A stretch of DNA of 64,000 nt from Martelella limonii. Lineage in GTDB: Bacteria; Pseudomonadota; Alphaproteobacteria; Rhizobiales; Rhizobiaceae. Shown here piece by piece: positions 1 to 9,413 of this stretch. The notes under the pieces were generated by a model. That model worked only from the letters and a program-made list of their open reading frames with translations, made no database searches and was not told the DNA's origin. Position 1 is the first letter of the stretch, and each line of letters opens with the position of its first letter. A program made the position numbers and the translations under genes. The stretch spans positions 148,741-212,740 of the forward strand of contig NZ_JABUOU010000005.1 of the NCBI RefSeq assembly GCF_013344475.1, given 5' to 3'.

Positions 1-10
1 TGGCCATGGT

Positions 11-562
11 TCAGACGAACCGCTCATAGTCTTCGTTGATCGTGGTGGCGAGCACCATCACATGCCCCATCACGAACAGGAAGCCCGCAAGCAGGAACAG
101 CATCAGCTGGTTGCTGCCGATCGCGATCGATATCGCACGGGCGCCGGGCGGATTGGCAAGCGTTGCAAGAAGCGTCGCGACAGGTGGAAGCGCGAGGCCC
201 GCAATCGCGCCGGTGAGCGCGATCATGCCGGCCCGGCGCAGAAGCAGGGCGACGTCGGTTGAAAACGGATCGGCCCGCTCGAGCCGGTCGAAAAGCTGCC
301 AGCCGGTCTGCAGCCCATACAGCACCAGGCCCGCGATGAGCGCTGCGATTGTAGCAAGCGCAAGGGCTGTCGCCGGCGTCAGGGTCACGGCTCTGGAAAG
401 GTCAAGCGCTTCATGAAGCCAGATGGCCGCCAGCTCCGGATCAATCAGCGCTGTGAAAGCGGCATAGCCGACGCCTGCGACGACGCCGGCCTGTATCAGC
501 CGCGTCAGTAACTTCATGCGCTTACACAGCCGGACGAGGGCGGGAGAATTTTTCGATGTCAT
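11..562 (-). CDS. DUF2975-type four-helix membrane protein
   Basis: The 183-residue protein has four hydrophobic segments, at roughly residues 17-40, 60-85, 110-135 and 145-170, separated by a short charged loop around LFDRLERADPF. That layout matches DUF2975 integral membrane proteins, which are often encoded beside small XRE regulators; no regulator is visible here because the window begins just downstream. The start at 562 is chosen because a purine-rich stretch precedes this ATG, whereas extending upstream adds an unlikely Tyr/Phe-rich leader. It acts in the inner membrane and its biochemical role is unknown. It is divergent from the lipoprotein gene at 636. Confidence 0.6.
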   Translation of the reverse strand: MTSKNSPALVRLCKRMKLLTRLIQAGVVAGVGYAAFTALIDPELAAIWLHEALDLSRAVTLTPATALALATIAALIAGLVLYGLQTGWQLFDRLERADPFSTDVALLLRRAGMIALTGAIAGLALPPVATLLATLANPPGARAISIAIGSNQLMLFLLAGFLFVMGHVMVLATTINEDYERFV

Positions 563-635
563 TGCGAGGCCTCTTGCTTGACGATATAAAATTAATGTAA
601 AACAATAATAAATAAACGTCAATCATGAGGTTCTC

Positions 636-1202
636 ATGTATCGCTTTTGCAAGGCAGCCTGTTTCCTCGCTCTTCTTCTGCCGGTCGCCTGTTCCACGTT
701 GGGAGACCCTTCCGAAGCCGTCAGGGCGCAATCGCCCCTCAGTGCCGACCCGCATGCGCTGCTCGTGGCGCTCACGAAACCCGCAGCCCTAGCCGTCGGT
801 GATGGCGATCTCGCCCTTGCCCTCAGCTGGGCCGTACCCGGACGGAGCCTGATGCAAGAACAGGCCGGGCTCGAAGTCGCGCGCCGCATCGATGTCGCGC
901 CCGGGCGGGACACGGTCGCGCTCGTGCTTGCGCCTGACGATGCGGACAGCATGTCCGCGCTGCTTGCAGAGATCCGGGATGACAGGCAGGCGGGCGTTGA
1001 GGGCAAGGGCGCGTTTTCGGTTTCATTCACGGCGCGCTGCGTTGAGGGCGGCGCGGACCTTTCCGATATGGCAGTGGATGTCACCCTGATGCTCAGGCCG
1101 GACGAACCGCCGATCGCGCTGATGAAGGGCGCCCCGTTCGGCGCGCTTCTCGCAGCCCGCGGCATTGACCGCCTGCCGGATTGCGCCGCCCTGAAGGGCT
1201 GA
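636..1202 (+). CDS. Small secreted lipoprotein, function unknown
   Basis: The 188-residue product starts with a type II signal peptide: a short basic N-terminus, the hydrophobic stretch ACFLALLLP and a lipobox ending in VAC (Cys19). It should therefore be processed and anchored to a membrane on the periplasmic side. The rest is soluble and Ala/Asp-rich, without a motif I recognise. A GAGG ribosome binding site lies about 7 bases before the ATG. It ends 3 bases before the convergent tctA stop codon. No function is assigned. Confidence 0.6.
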   Translation: MYRFCKAACFLALLLPVACSTLGDPSEAVRAQSPLSADPHALLVALTKPAALAVGDGDLALALSWAVPGRSLMQEQAGLEVARRIDVAPGRDTVALVLAPDDADSMSALLAEIRDDRQAGVEGKGAFSVSFTARCVEGGADLSDMAVDVTLMLRPDEPPIALMKGAPFGALLAARGIDRLPDCAALKG

Positions 1203-1205
1203 GGC

Positions 1206-2690
1206 TCAGCGCCTCATGCGGGCGCGCGCGGTGCGGATCAGCGGCCAGAAGAGTGTCAGCAGGGTGATCGCAAACAGCACCGCCGCGATCGGACGTTCGA
1301 AAAAGGCCCAGATATTGCCCTGGGTGAGGATCAGTCCCTGTCGCAGCGACATTTCGATCGTTGGCTGCAGCACCATGCCGATGACGATTGGAGCGACCGG
1401 GAAGCGGAAATGGCGCAGCACGACGCCGACCACGCCGGCGATGAACGCCACCCAGACATCGAACGGATTGCCGTTGACGCCGTAAGCGCCGACCGTGGCG
1501 ATGATCAGGATCAGCCCGATCAGGATCGGCTCGGGAATGCGCAGCACGCGGGTAAACAGCGAAGCGCCGAGCGCGCCGATCGCAAACATCACCAGGTTGA
1601 CGATGATCAGGCAGAAGAAGATCGCATAGATCAGGTCGAGATGGTTGGCGAAAAGCTGTGGTCCCGGCGCGATCCCCTGGATCACCAGCGCGCCGAGCAT
1701 CACGGCGGTCACCGGATCGCCGGGAATGCCGAGCGAGAGCGTCGGCACCAGCGCCGAGCCTGTCACGGCATTGTTGGCGCTTTCGCAGGCCACCAGCCCG
1801 TCGGGCTCCCCATGACCGAAATTGTCGCGCCGCTTGGAGGCGCGGCGGGCTTCCGAATAGGCGATGAAGGCCGCGGTTGCAGCGCCCGTGCCGGGCAGCG
1901 CACCGACGAAGGAGCCGATCAGCGATCCCCTCAGCAGCATGCCGATGCGGCTTTTCCAGGCGGAGAACGGCGGCATCCGGAAACCCACGCGCATCTGTTC
2001 GGGCGGCGGACCGTCGCGGTCGAGCGTCAGCACCCGCAGGAACATCTCCGAAAATGCGAACAGGCCGACGATCACCGGGATCAGGCCGATGCCGGCGGAA
2101 AGCTGGAAATTGTCGAAGGTGAAGCGCAGATCGCCGGTGACCGGGTCATTGCCGACGGTGGCGAGCAGCACGCCGAAGGCGCCGGCGGTCAGGCCTTTCA
2201 GCAGGTTGCCGGAAGAAACGCCGGCGATGCAGGTCATCGCAAACAGGCCAAGCGCGAAATACTCGATCGGCGTGAATTGCAGGGAGAGGGCGGCAAGGGA
2301 AGGCCCGGCCAGCATGAACACCATCACCGAAAACAGGCCGCCGATGGTGGAGGCGGTGGTAACCCAGCCGATGGCGAGATCGGCTTCTCCGCGCTGGGCC
2401 ATCGGAAAGCCCTCGATCGCGGTTGCCGCCGATTGCGGGGTTCCGGGCGTGTTCAGCACGATCGCCGTGATGGAGCCGCCATAGACCGAGCCGCAATAGA
2501 CGCCGAGCATCAGCGCGATCGCCGGTATCTGCGGCATGGAGAAGGTGAAGGGCAGGACCATGGTGAGCCCGATCACCGAGCCGAGACCCGGCAGGACGCC
2601 GACGATGACGCCGACCAGCGTGCCCGCGAAGATGGCAAGCAGTGTCAGCGGCGTTGCGATCTGGCTTGCTGCTGTGAGGATAAGATCCAT
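1206..2690 (-). CDS. tctA: Tripartite tricarboxylate transporter large permease (TctA family)
   Basis: The 494-residue polytopic protein has about 12 hydrophobic segments and the glycine-rich TctA signatures, including an N-terminal GVLPGLG element near residue 32 and a second GALPGTG element near residue 264. TctA forms the large membrane subunit of the tripartite tricarboxylate transporter, which moves a carboxylate captured by TctC, driven by an ion gradient. It is the last gene of a minus-strand tctC-tctB-tctA operon. The substrate (citrate-like or aromatic carboxylate) cannot be read from the sequence. Confidence 0.93.
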   Translation of the reverse strand: MDLILTAASQIATPLTLLAIFAGTLVGVIVGVLPGLGSVIGLTMVLPFTFSMPQIPAIALMLGVYCGSVYGGSITAIVLNTPGTPQSAATAIEGFPMAQRGEADLAIGWVTTASTIGGLFSVMVFMLAGPSLAALSLQFTPIEYFALGLFAMTCIAGVSSGNLLKGLTAGAFGVLLATVGNDPVTGDLRFTFDNFQLSAGIGLIPVIVGLFAFSEMFLRVLTLDRDGPPPEQMRVGFRMPPFSAWKSRIGMLLRGSLIGSFVGALPGTGAATAAFIAYSEARRASKRRDNFGHGEPDGLVACESANNAVTGSALVPTLSLGIPGDPVTAVMLGALVIQGIAPGPQLFANHLDLIYAIFFCLIIVNLVMFAIGALGASLFTRVLRIPEPILIGLILIIATVGAYGVNGNPFDVWVAFIAGVVGVVLRHFRFPVAPIVIGMVLQPTIEMSLRQGLILTQGNIWAFFERPIAAVLFAITLLTLFWPLIRTARARMRR

Positions 2691-2720
2691 GAATGCGTCC
2701 CGCTCAACGATGTTTCAGCG

Positions 2721-3209
2721 TCACCACGGCCAGGAAAAGCCCGGCAGCAGGATCAGGAAAACCCGCTCGAACAGGAACCAGACGGCCAGCGAATAGCCGA
2801 CCGCAACGGCGCCAAGCAGGAGGAAATCGCGCCGGCCCAGAATGAATGGGACGGCAAGGGCAAAGATCATGCTCGACCATAGGAAGCCGATCACCGGCAT
2901 CAAGGCGCAATAGACCGCCGTTGCCGCCATCAGGGCCAGCATGCGAAGCGAAGGCCTCAGCGCCGGCAGCTCCGAGCCGCCATGCCGGGCGCCGGGCAGA
3001 AGCGCGATCAGGAGCGCCAGCAGAACCGCCATGATGCCAAGGACGAAGCGCGGAAAGAAGAACGGCCCGCGTCCCTGGCTTGCCTTTGCAAAAGCGCTGA
3101 TTTCTTCGAAGGTCTGGATGAAAAAGACCAGCACGACGAGGACGAGCGCGCCGATCACGGCCGCCTCGCTCAGCCGCGCGGCCCGCGAAACCTGTCTCTC
3201 CTCGGTCAT
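2721..3209 (-). CDS. tctB: Tripartite tricarboxylate transporter small permease (TctB family)
   Basis: The 162-residue protein has four predicted transmembrane helices, with the first after residue 15 and a second after the segment ASQGRGPFFFPRFVLG, typical of the TctB small subunit. A GGAGG-like ribosome binding site precedes the ATG. It lies 30 bases upstream of tctA and 89 bases downstream of tctC, with a stable hairpin in the latter gap. With TctA it makes the membrane part of the importer. Confidence 0.88.
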   Translation of the reverse strand: MTEERQVSRAARLSEAAVIGALVLVVLVFFIQTFEEISAFAKASQGRGPFFFPRFVLGIMAVLLALLIALLPGARHGGSELPALRPSLRMLALMAATAVYCALMPVIGFLWSSMIFALAVPFILGRRDFLLLGAVAVGYSLAVWFLFERVFLILLPGFSWPW

Positions 3210-3265
3210 GCTTCCTCCAGGCTATCTTCGACCGCTTCCACAGTTGCCCTGGTCGGCCAAGGCGC

Positions 3266-3290
3266 CGGCGGCCGTCATGAACGGCCGCCG
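3266..3290. promoter_or_regulatory. Intergenic hairpin between tctC and tctB
   Basis: A perfect 10-bp GC-rich inverted repeat (CGGCGGCCGT and its complement) flanks a 5-base loop directly after the tctC stop codon. There is no T tract. Hairpins in this position commonly protect the binding-protein transcript or partially terminate it, giving more TctC than permease; that role is inferred. Confidence 0.6.
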
Positions 3291-3298
3291 CAGTGCCA

Positions 3299-4270
3299 TC
3301 AGTTCGCCAGAAGCCCTGCCTTTTCAAGCAGTTTGCGGTTGATGTCGTATGTCTCGCGAACGAAGGCTTCGAACTCGGCCGCACCCATGTATGCGGTTGG
3401 CTGGTTGAGAGACTTCATCCGGTCCTGATAGACGTCGGATTCGTTGGCGGCCTTGCAGGCGGCTTCGAGCTTTTCGACGGTTGCGGCATCCGTGCCCGCA
3501 GGGGCGACAAGGCCACCCCAGATCGGGAAGTCGAGATCATAGCCCTGTTCGGCGGCGGTTGCGAGATCCGGTTCCGATTCCAGCTTTTCATCGAGCAGCG
3601 CCAGAGACTTGATCTGCTCCTTGTTGCTGTTGAGGAAGGAAATCTGCGGAATGAACAGGTCTGCCGTGCCATCGAGCAGCGCCTTGAGCGCCGGGCCGTC
3701 GCCATCGACGGGCAGATATTTCATCTCGATCCCTGCCGCATCGGCAAGCGCGAGGCCTGCGATATGCGGAATGGAGCCGATCGCCTGCACAGCAAAGGTC
3801 AGCTCGCCCGGATGGGCCTTGGCATAGGTCACCAGCTCTTCGAGATTGTTGAATTCGGAATCGGCCTTCACGACGATCGCGGTCGAGGACGAATAGGCAA
3901 GGCAGATATAGGCAAAGCTGTCGATATCGTAGGGAAGCTTGCGCAGGTGCGGCTGGGTCGTCAATGGTCCGACGGGCGCCATGCCGATGGTTGTGCCATT
4001 GGGCCGCGCGCGTGCCACTTCACCGACGCCGATGGTGCCGCCGGCCCCGGCCGTGTTCTTGACCGCGACATCGGCGCCGAGCGAAGCCGACATGCCGCTC
4101 TGCATCGCGCGCGTCGTGATATCGGTCGATCCGCCGGCCGCAAACGGCACGACGATGGTGACCGGCCGGTTGGACTGCGCCGCGGCGCTTCCTGCCAGGG
4201 CCATGCCGGCCGCAGCGACCGCCAAGGCGGATATGAGGCGGCCTTTGGCCCACCGTGTTGAATGCATCAT
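3299..4270 (-). CDS. tctC: Tripartite tricarboxylate transporter substrate-binding protein (TctC/Bug family)
   Basis: The 323-residue protein begins with a Sec signal peptide (basic MMHSTRWAKGR, hydrophobic core, cleavage near GSAAAQS). The mature part has the Bug-family layout: PVTIVVPFAAGGSTD at the first beta strand and a later region equivalent to VDGDGPALKALLDGTADL. It captures a carboxylate in the periplasm for TctAB. The start at 4270 follows a strong GGGAGGAG site. The gene is divergent from the SDR gene at 4420, so those enzymes may act on the imported compound. Confidence 0.9.
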   Translation of the reverse strand: MMHSTRWAKGRLISALAVAAAGMALAGSAAAQSNRPVTIVVPFAAGGSTDITTRAMQSGMSASLGADVAVKNTAGAGGTIGVGEVARARPNGTTIGMAPVGPLTTQPHLRKLPYDIDSFAYICLAYSSSTAIVVKADSEFNNLEELVTYAKAHPGELTFAVQAIGSIPHIAGLALADAAGIEMKYLPVDGDGPALKALLDGTADLFIPQISFLNSNKEQIKSLALLDEKLESEPDLATAAEQGYDLDFPIWGGLVAPAGTDAATVEKLEAACKAANESDVYQDRMKSLNQPTAYMGAAEFEAFVRETYDINRKLLEKAGLLAN

Positions 4271-4352
4271 CAATCTCCTCCCAAATCTTGATGTTTTCCC
4301 GCCGGAGCGGCTTCGCAAAACAGGTTGGCATCCCCATCAAAGTTTTGCATAG

Positions 4353-4367
4353 TGGTATTATGTGCCA
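4353..4367. promoter_or_regulatory. Possible operator between tctC and the SDR gene
   Basis: TGGTATTATGTGCCA is an imperfect inverted repeat (TGGnA/TnCCA) in the AT-rich part of the 149-base divergent intergenic region. The spacing resembles GntR/LacI-type operators. No cognate regulator is adjacent, so this is a weak suggestion. Confidence 0.25.
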
Positions 4368-4419
4368 TTTTTAATTAGCGTCAATCCCTCAATCAGAGGT
4401 TAGTCTTTCGGGAGGAATT

Positions 4420-5187
4420 ATGGAACGTTTCAGGGGCAGGAGGGCATTGGTTACCGGTGCTGCCGATGGGCTGGGCGCGGCGATTGCAGCGCGGCTGGCA
4501 GCCGAAGGTGCCACTATCGCGATCATCGACCGCAGCGAGGAGGCGATCGAGAAGGCGCGGCAGAGCCCCGAACTCTCGGGTCACACCTTCATTGCCGGCG
4601 ACCTGACTGATGGTGCTGACATCGCCCGCATGATGGAAGCGCTTGCCGGCCAGAACCTCACCTTCGACATTCTCATCAACAATGCCGGGGGATCGCTGCA
4701 CACGCCGAAGGCCTTTCTTGAGGAAAACGACGAGGACTGGGACCGCGTCATGGCCCTGAATGTCACGGCGGCGGTGCGCGTCAGCCGCCATGTTCTGCCG
4801 GGCATGATCGAGCGCGGCTATGGCCGCGTGGTCAATCTGGGCTCGAAGGCCGGGCGCTATGGCAGCCTTTTTACCGGCGCCAATTATGTGGCCGCCAAGG
4901 GCGCGATCCAGTCCATGACGCTGCAGATGGCGCAGGAATTCGGCCCGCTCGGGATCACCTGCAATGCGGTCTGCCCGGGCGCGATCCTGACGCCGCGCGT
5001 CGAGCGGCTCCTTTCCGAAAGGATGACACCCGAGGAACGGCAAAAGGCGTTGGAGAGCATTCCGGTGCGCCGCAACGGCCGGGTGGAAGATGTGGCGGCG
5101 GCTGTCGCCTTCCTTGCCTCCGAGGAAGCGGGCTTCGTCACGGGCCAGCTTCTGGACGTCAATGGCGGGCAGGGAATGGCGTCATGA
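4420..5187 (+). CDS. SDR-family NAD(P)-dependent oxidoreductase
   Basis: The 255-residue classical short-chain dehydrogenase carries the cofactor loop TGAADGLGAA near residue 12, NNAGG near residue 87, an active-site Ser region in VNLGSKAG and the YVAAK catalytic Tyr/Lys near residue 160. A strong GGAGG site precedes the ATG. It overlaps the next gene by four bases (ATGA), so the pair is translationally coupled. It is divergent from the tct importer and may oxidise an imported hydroxy acid or sugar derivative; the substrate is unknown. Confidence 0.9.
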   Translation: MERFRGRRALVTGAADGLGAAIAARLAAEGATIAIIDRSEEAIEKARQSPELSGHTFIAGDLTDGADIARMMEALAGQNLTFDILINNAGGSLHTPKAFLEENDEDWDRVMALNVTAAVRVSRHVLPGMIERGYGRVVNLGSKAGRYGSLFTGANYVAAKGAIQSMTLQMAQEFGPLGITCNAVCPGAILTPRVERLLSERMTPEERQKALESIPVRRNGRVEDVAAAVAFLASEEAGFVTGQLLDVNGGQGMAS

Positions 5188-6089
5188 GCGCGATCCTGAA
5201 ACCGCGCGCGCCGCTCAAGGTGCTGGTCACCGGCGGCTCTGGTTTTCTCGGCCGCGCCCTGACATCCGCCCTTGTCTGGCGCGGCGACCATGTTGTCGTG
5301 CTGGATCTCGGCCTGCCGGACGCTTCAGGCCGCGTGGACGGCGCGCATTACGTGGAAGGGGATATCCGCGACGGCGAAAGGCTTGAAACCGTCGTCGGGG
5401 AGCATCGCATCGATGCCATCCTTCATCTTGCAGCGCTTGTCATTCCAGCCTGCCGCGCAAACCCCGTGCTGGGCGCTGAGGTCAATGTCATCGGTCACAT
5501 CAACATTCTCGAGGCGGCCTTGAAGGCCGGGATATCGCGGGTGGTCTATGCCAGTTCCCTCGCCGCACGTCCGCGCGCGCCGCTCAATTCGCCCGCCAAT
5601 CTCTATGGGGTCTACAAGCATTGCTGCGAGGACATAGCCAAGGTCTACTACCTTGATCATGGCCTTGCGACGATCGGACTGAGGCCGAATGTAGTCTATG
5701 GTCCCGGAAGGATCAGCGGCGAGACGGCTGCGATCACCATGGCCATGAAGGCCGCAGCACATGGCGAACCCTTCGAGATCCCGTTTTCGGGCCGGATGTG
5801 TTTCCAGCATATCGATGAGGTGGTGGAGATCTTCACGCGGGCGCTCGATGCCAGTCCCTCAGGGCCGATCGCGAGCGATCTGACGACAGAGATCGCCTCC
5901 ACGAGCGATGTGGTCCAGGCGATCAGGGCGTGCGTTCCGGAAGCGCGCGTGTCCGTGGCCGACAGCGCGCGCGCGGTTCCGGACCAGATGGACAATGCCG
6001 CGCTCAGCGCGCTCCTCGGCCAATGGCCAGCCGTCTCGCTGCTGGAGGGCACGCGCCGGACCATAGCCGCCTTCAGGCAAGAGGCCTGA
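5184..6089 (+). CDS. NAD-dependent epimerase/dehydratase family protein
   Basis: The 301-residue extended SDR has the Rossmann motif VTGGSGFLG near residue 12, an acidic end to beta-2 (LDLG) and the catalytic region YASSLA with a downstream YGVYKH motif (YxxxK). It resembles the GalE/UDP-glucose epimerase superfamily members found in carbohydrate or lactone catabolic operons. The four-base overlap with the upstream SDR shows a two-gene operon. Substrate and reaction (epimerase, dehydratase or dehydrogenase) are not determined. Confidence 0.85.
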   Translation: MSAILKPRAPLKVLVTGGSGFLGRALTSALVWRGDHVVVLDLGLPDASGRVDGAHYVEGDIRDGERLETVVGEHRIDAILHLAALVIPACRANPVLGAEVNVIGHINILEAALKAGISRVVYASSLAARPRAPLNSPANLYGVYKHCCEDIAKVYYLDHGLATIGLRPNVVYGPGRISGETAAITMAMKAAAHGEPFEIPFSGRMCFQHIDEVVEIFTRALDASPSGPIASDLTTEIASTSDVVQAIRACVPEARVSVADSARAVPDQMDNAALSALLGQWPAVSLLEGTRRTIAAFRQEA

Positions 6090-6111
6090 CCTGCCGCCTC
6101 GCCATCCGGCT

Positions 6112-7023
6112 TCATGTTAGCGGCGGCTGCCTGCGCTCGCGCAGCACGACAATGCCGCTTGCGACGATGATCGCGCTGCCGAGAAGCGAGAGCGCATCGG
6201 GGCGTTCGCCGAGCACGAGCACGCCGAGAACGAGCGCAAAAAGCAGGCGGGAATAGCGGAACGGCGAAACGCTTGCGATCCGTCCGGTCCGCATCGCAAG
6301 CGTCAGTCCGCAATAGCCCAGCATTCCAAACAGCAGCGCGGCGGCAAGAAAGCCCCATGTGACGGGATCTTGCGGCGCGCTGGCGCCACCGGAAAAGACG
6401 AGCAGGACGGCGCCCGCAAGCGCAAGCATGCTGAAGCCCAGCACGCCGATCTGCGCCGTGGTCATCGAAACCGGCGCTGCGCGCGTGGCGAGATCGCGGC
6501 CGGCAAAGCCGATCGTGCCAAGGACAGCGAAGATCGCGCTTGCGCGAAAGCCCTCAAGTCCGGGACGCAGGATCAGCAAGACCCCGATGAAGCCGGCGAG
6601 GATCGACAGCCATTTGCGGGTGGTCACGGTCTCCGAGAAAAACAGGATCGCGCCGAACGCCACGATTGCGGGGGCAGCCTGCAGGATCGCGGAGGCATTG
6701 GAAAGCGGCGTCAGGGCAAGCGCAAGGGCGTAAAACAGTCTGCCGCCGATTTCGAACACCGAGCGCAGCAGCATCAGTTTCGAGAAGATCGCCGGGTGCA
6801 GTGCCGGCTGGCCCCTGAGCCTTGCAAAAAGCGCGAAGACAAGCGCTCCGGCCAGTCCGTATAGAACAACGGCCTCGCCAACCGGGATGTCGGTCGCAGC
6901 CTGCTTGACCGCCAGATCCTCGAGCGCAAATGCCCCCATGCCGAATGTCATGTAGATGGCGCCCCGTGCTTCGGCGGACATGTGATCCGGGAACGCTAAG
7001 CGTCGGGCTCTGTGGGTTGCCAT
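6112..7023 (-). CDS. EamA/DMT-family transporter
   Basis: The 303-residue protein has ten hydrophobic segments arranged as two EamA repeats (about residues 20-150 and 165-295). Typical features are the FLFFSE-like helix followed by the short KWLSILAGFIGVLL segment, and a C-terminal helix ending in an Arg-rich tail (LRERRQ). DMT proteins usually export metabolites or amino acids across the inner membrane. The ATG at 7023 is used, preceded by AGGGATG. It converges with the epimerase gene and its cargo is unknown. Confidence 0.85.
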   Translation of the reverse strand: MATHRARRLAFPDHMSAEARGAIYMTFGMGAFALEDLAVKQAATDIPVGEAVVLYGLAGALVFALFARLRGQPALHPAIFSKLMLLRSVFEIGGRLFYALALALTPLSNASAILQAAPAIVAFGAILFFSETVTTRKWLSILAGFIGVLLILRPGLEGFRASAIFAVLGTIGFAGRDLATRAAPVSMTTAQIGVLGFSMLALAGAVLLVFSGGASAPQDPVTWGFLAAALLFGMLGYCGLTLAMRTGRIASVSPFRYSRLLFALVLGVLVLGERPDALSLLGSAIIVASGIVVLRERRQPPLT

Positions 7024-7127
7024 CAATCATCCCTGTGTGTCGGCGGAAAGCGCGCCTGCTGCAGCCCTTATCGGCGAGACCTGCGAGAATGTACACCATC
7101 AGTTATGCAAGACCGCGCGGCAGGCTC

Positions 7128-7517
7128 TCACTCCCCGCGCTTCACCAGCTTTCCCTCTTCGGCCTTGTGGTGAAACTGGCTTGCGACCAGCCACCCTTTC
7201 AGCGGCCGCAACAGTGGCACGCAGGACAGGAAGACCACCGGCGTGGAGACCACCAGGTGGAACCAGAATGGCGGCTGGAAGGTGATCTCCGCCCAGACGG
7301 CGAAGAATACGGAGGGAACGCAGCCGAAGCAGATCACGAAGAATGCAGGACCATCGGCCGGATCGGCGAAATCATATTCGAGCCCGCAAACGTCGCAACG
7401 CGGCGCGAGCTTGAGGAAACTCGAGAAGAGCTTGCCCTTGCCGCAGCGCGGGCACTTGCCGCGGATGCCGACGCGCCAGGGTTCAAGCCGGGGCCATTCT
7501 TCGTCACTGCTGGTCAT
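7128..7517 (-). CDS. DUF983 membrane protein with zinc-ribbon-like cysteines
   Basis: The 129-residue protein has an N-terminal CPRCGKG and CDVCG pair of CxxC motifs (probable zinc site, near residues 22 and 42), then two hydrophobic helices separated by a short WAEITFQPPFW loop. This is the DUF983 architecture. A purine-rich AAGAAGATCAGGA site supports the ATG at 7517. It faces the MocR gene across a 302-base AT-rich gap. The molecular function of DUF983 is not established. Confidence 0.8.
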   Translation of the reverse strand: MTSSDEEWPRLEPWRVGIRGKCPRCGKGKLFSSFLKLAPRCDVCGLEYDFADPADGPAFFVICFGCVPSVFFAVWAEITFQPPFWFHLVVSTPVVFLSCVPLLRPLKGWLVASQFHHKAEEGKLVKRGE

Positions 7518-7599
7518 TCCTGATCTTCTTTCGCGCTGGGCCTTTCTCCGTCCGGCAGCGGACGTTTCATCACGCGTCAAGTCCGGGGGCGAAGGTAGC

Positions 7600-7797
7600 C
7601 ATACAATTTCCGTTTATTTAGTGCATATAGCCATACATTGCAATGATGTCTGGGTCGTGCGCTGCTTTAAAAAAACAGCATGAAACTGAGGGTGGAAATC
7701 AGATTCCGCCTTGAGTTTGCGATGCATCCGGTGAATACACGGGGATAGATACCCTGTTCGCTTTACAGATTTATCCGTACGCCATAGATATTGTATG
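7600..7797. promoter_or_regulatory. Three CATACAWT octamers in the DUF983-MocR gap
   Basis: The 302-base intergenic stretch 7518-7819 is clearly AT-richer than its surroundings. It carries CATACAAT at 7600-7607, CATACATT at 7632-7639 and the exact inverted copy ATTGTATG at 7790-7797. MocR regulators commonly bind repeated short sites next to their own gene, so these are candidate autoregulatory sites. Nothing else is evident in the gap. Confidence 0.35.
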
Positions 7798-7819
7798 TTT
7801 CAAAGTGAAGGCTGAACAC

Positions 7820-9196
7820 ATGTGGACACCGAGGCTGAGCGACGGCGCGAAGATGAAATATCTCGGCATTGTCGATGCGCTCGAAGCGGATATCCAGTCG
7901 GGCCGGGTGTCGCGCGGCGACCGGCTTCCCGCGCAGCGCGCCATTGCCGAGGCGCTGGACGTTGATCTCACCACCGTGACCCGGGCCTTCAACGAGGCCC
8001 GCCGGCGGGGCCTCGTCTCGGCGCAGGCCGGGCGGGGCACCTTCATTGCCGATGCCCCGCGGTCAGGGGTCGCCGGTCCCCAGAACCTGCTGATAGACCT
8101 CAGCATGAACATTCCGCCGCAGCCGCAGGATGCGGATCTGCAGCGGCTCATTCCCGATACGCTGAGAGACATTCTGGCAAGCCCGACCGGCATGCTGCAC
8201 CTTCACTACCAGGAAAGCACGGGCGCCGAGCCGGACAGGGTCGCTGCCGTGCGCTGGCTCGGGGGCCGGATCGAGGGGCTGTCGCCCGAACGTCTCGTCG
8301 TCAGCGCCGGCGCCCAGTCCGCCCTATTTGCGATATCGGATCTGCTGCTTCGAAGGGGCGACGTCGTTGCCGCAGGGGCCATGACCTATCCGGGCCTGAA
8401 GGCGGTGGCGATCCAGAAGGGGCTTGCGATCGCGCCCCTCGCCATGGATGCCGACGGGATCTTGCCGGACGCCTTCGAAAAGGCCTGCCGCGACCGCAGC
8501 GTCAAGATGCTCTATGTGATCCCCAGCATCGACAATCCGACCACGGCGACGCTGCCGGAGGCGCGCCGGAGGGCGCTTGCCGATATCGCCCGGCGGCATG
8601 ATGTCGTCATTGTCGAGGACGACCCCTACGCCGTGCTGCTGCCCGAGCCGGCCGTGACGCTTGCTGCGCTTGCGCCCGACATCACCTGGCACATCGCCAC
8701 GCTTTCGAAATGCGTGACGCCGGCGCTTCGGGTTGCTTATGTTGCAGCCCCTTCCGCCCATGCGGCGCGCGCGCTTGCAAGCGTCCTGCGCGCAACCATG
8801 CTGATGGCGCCGCCGCTGATGTCGGCGCTCGCCAGCCGGTTTATCGCAACCGGCAGGCTTGATGCGATCGCGGCATCGATCCGGGGTGAGAACAGGGCAC
8901 GCCAGGCGATTGCCGCGAAGATCCTCGGCCCGATGGACTATGCCGCAGATCCGAACGGGCACCACCTCTGGCTCAGCCTGCCTGCCCACTGGCGCGCCGC
9001 AGATCTCGCCGAACATGCCGACAGGGCGGGCGTATCGATCGTGCCTGCGCTTGCCTTCGCAACGCTTGCCCATCCCGCCGAGGCGGTGCGGATATCGCTC
9101 GGCGTCGCACCCGATCGCGAGGTGCTGGAGGAGGGGCTCTGCCTGCTCGCCGGCCTTATTGCACAACCCCTTCCGGGCACCCGCGCGGTCGTCTGA
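7820..9196 (+). CDS. MocR-type (GntR/aminotransferase fusion) transcriptional regulator
   Basis: The 458-residue protein joins a GntR winged helix (residues 10-75, with [18 protein letters not shown] and [14 protein letters not shown]) to a fold-type I aminotransferase-like domain. The PLP-binding lysine is present in [11 protein letters not shown] and the cofactor Asp region in [10 protein letters not shown]. Such MocR proteins use PLP or an amino-PLP adduct as effector. GAAGG eight bases before the ATG fixes the start. It lies upstream of the monooxygenase genes in the same direction and may control them. Confidence 0.88.
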   Translation: MWTPRLSDGAKMKYLGIVDALEADIQSGRVSRGDRLPAQRAIAEALDVDLTTVTRAFNEARRRGLVSAQAGRGTFIADAPRSGVAGPQNLLIDLSMNIPPQPQDADLQRLIPDTLRDILASPTGMLHLHYQESTGAEPDRVAAVRWLGGRIEGLSPERLVVSAGAQSALFAISDLLLRRGDVVAAGAMTYPGLKAVAIQKGLAIAPLAMDADGILPDAFEKACRDRSVKMLYVIPSIDNPTTATLPEARRRALADIARRHDVVIVEDDPYAVLLPEPAVTLAALAPDITWHIATLSKCVTPALRVAYVAAPSAHAARALASVLRATMLMAPPLMSALASRFIATGRLDAIAASIRGENRARQAIAAKILGPMDYAADPNGHHLWLSLPAHWRAADLAEHADRAGVSIVPALAFATLAHPAEAVRISLGVAPDREVLEEGLCLLAGLIAQPLPGTRAVV

Positions 9197-9413
9197 GCGC
9201 TCTTTCATTGCAAGCCCGGCTGTGCGGCCGATCGCGGCCATGCGCGTCGGCCCGTCCTTCCCGCACCTCCTTCGAAATCCCGCGAATACCAGGATCACCT
9301 GCCGAAAACGGACAATGCGCTGCGCAATCCGGATTGCGGATCGTCAAGTTCGGCTCATGATTGGTTTAAACATAAAGGAATGGGAAACCCATTCGCAATC
9401 GTGGGAACAAGAT

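Noticed and set aside
1410-2882. 490-codon open frame opposite tctA
   Set aside because: Charged low-complexity shadow; TctA motifs are clear on the minus strand.
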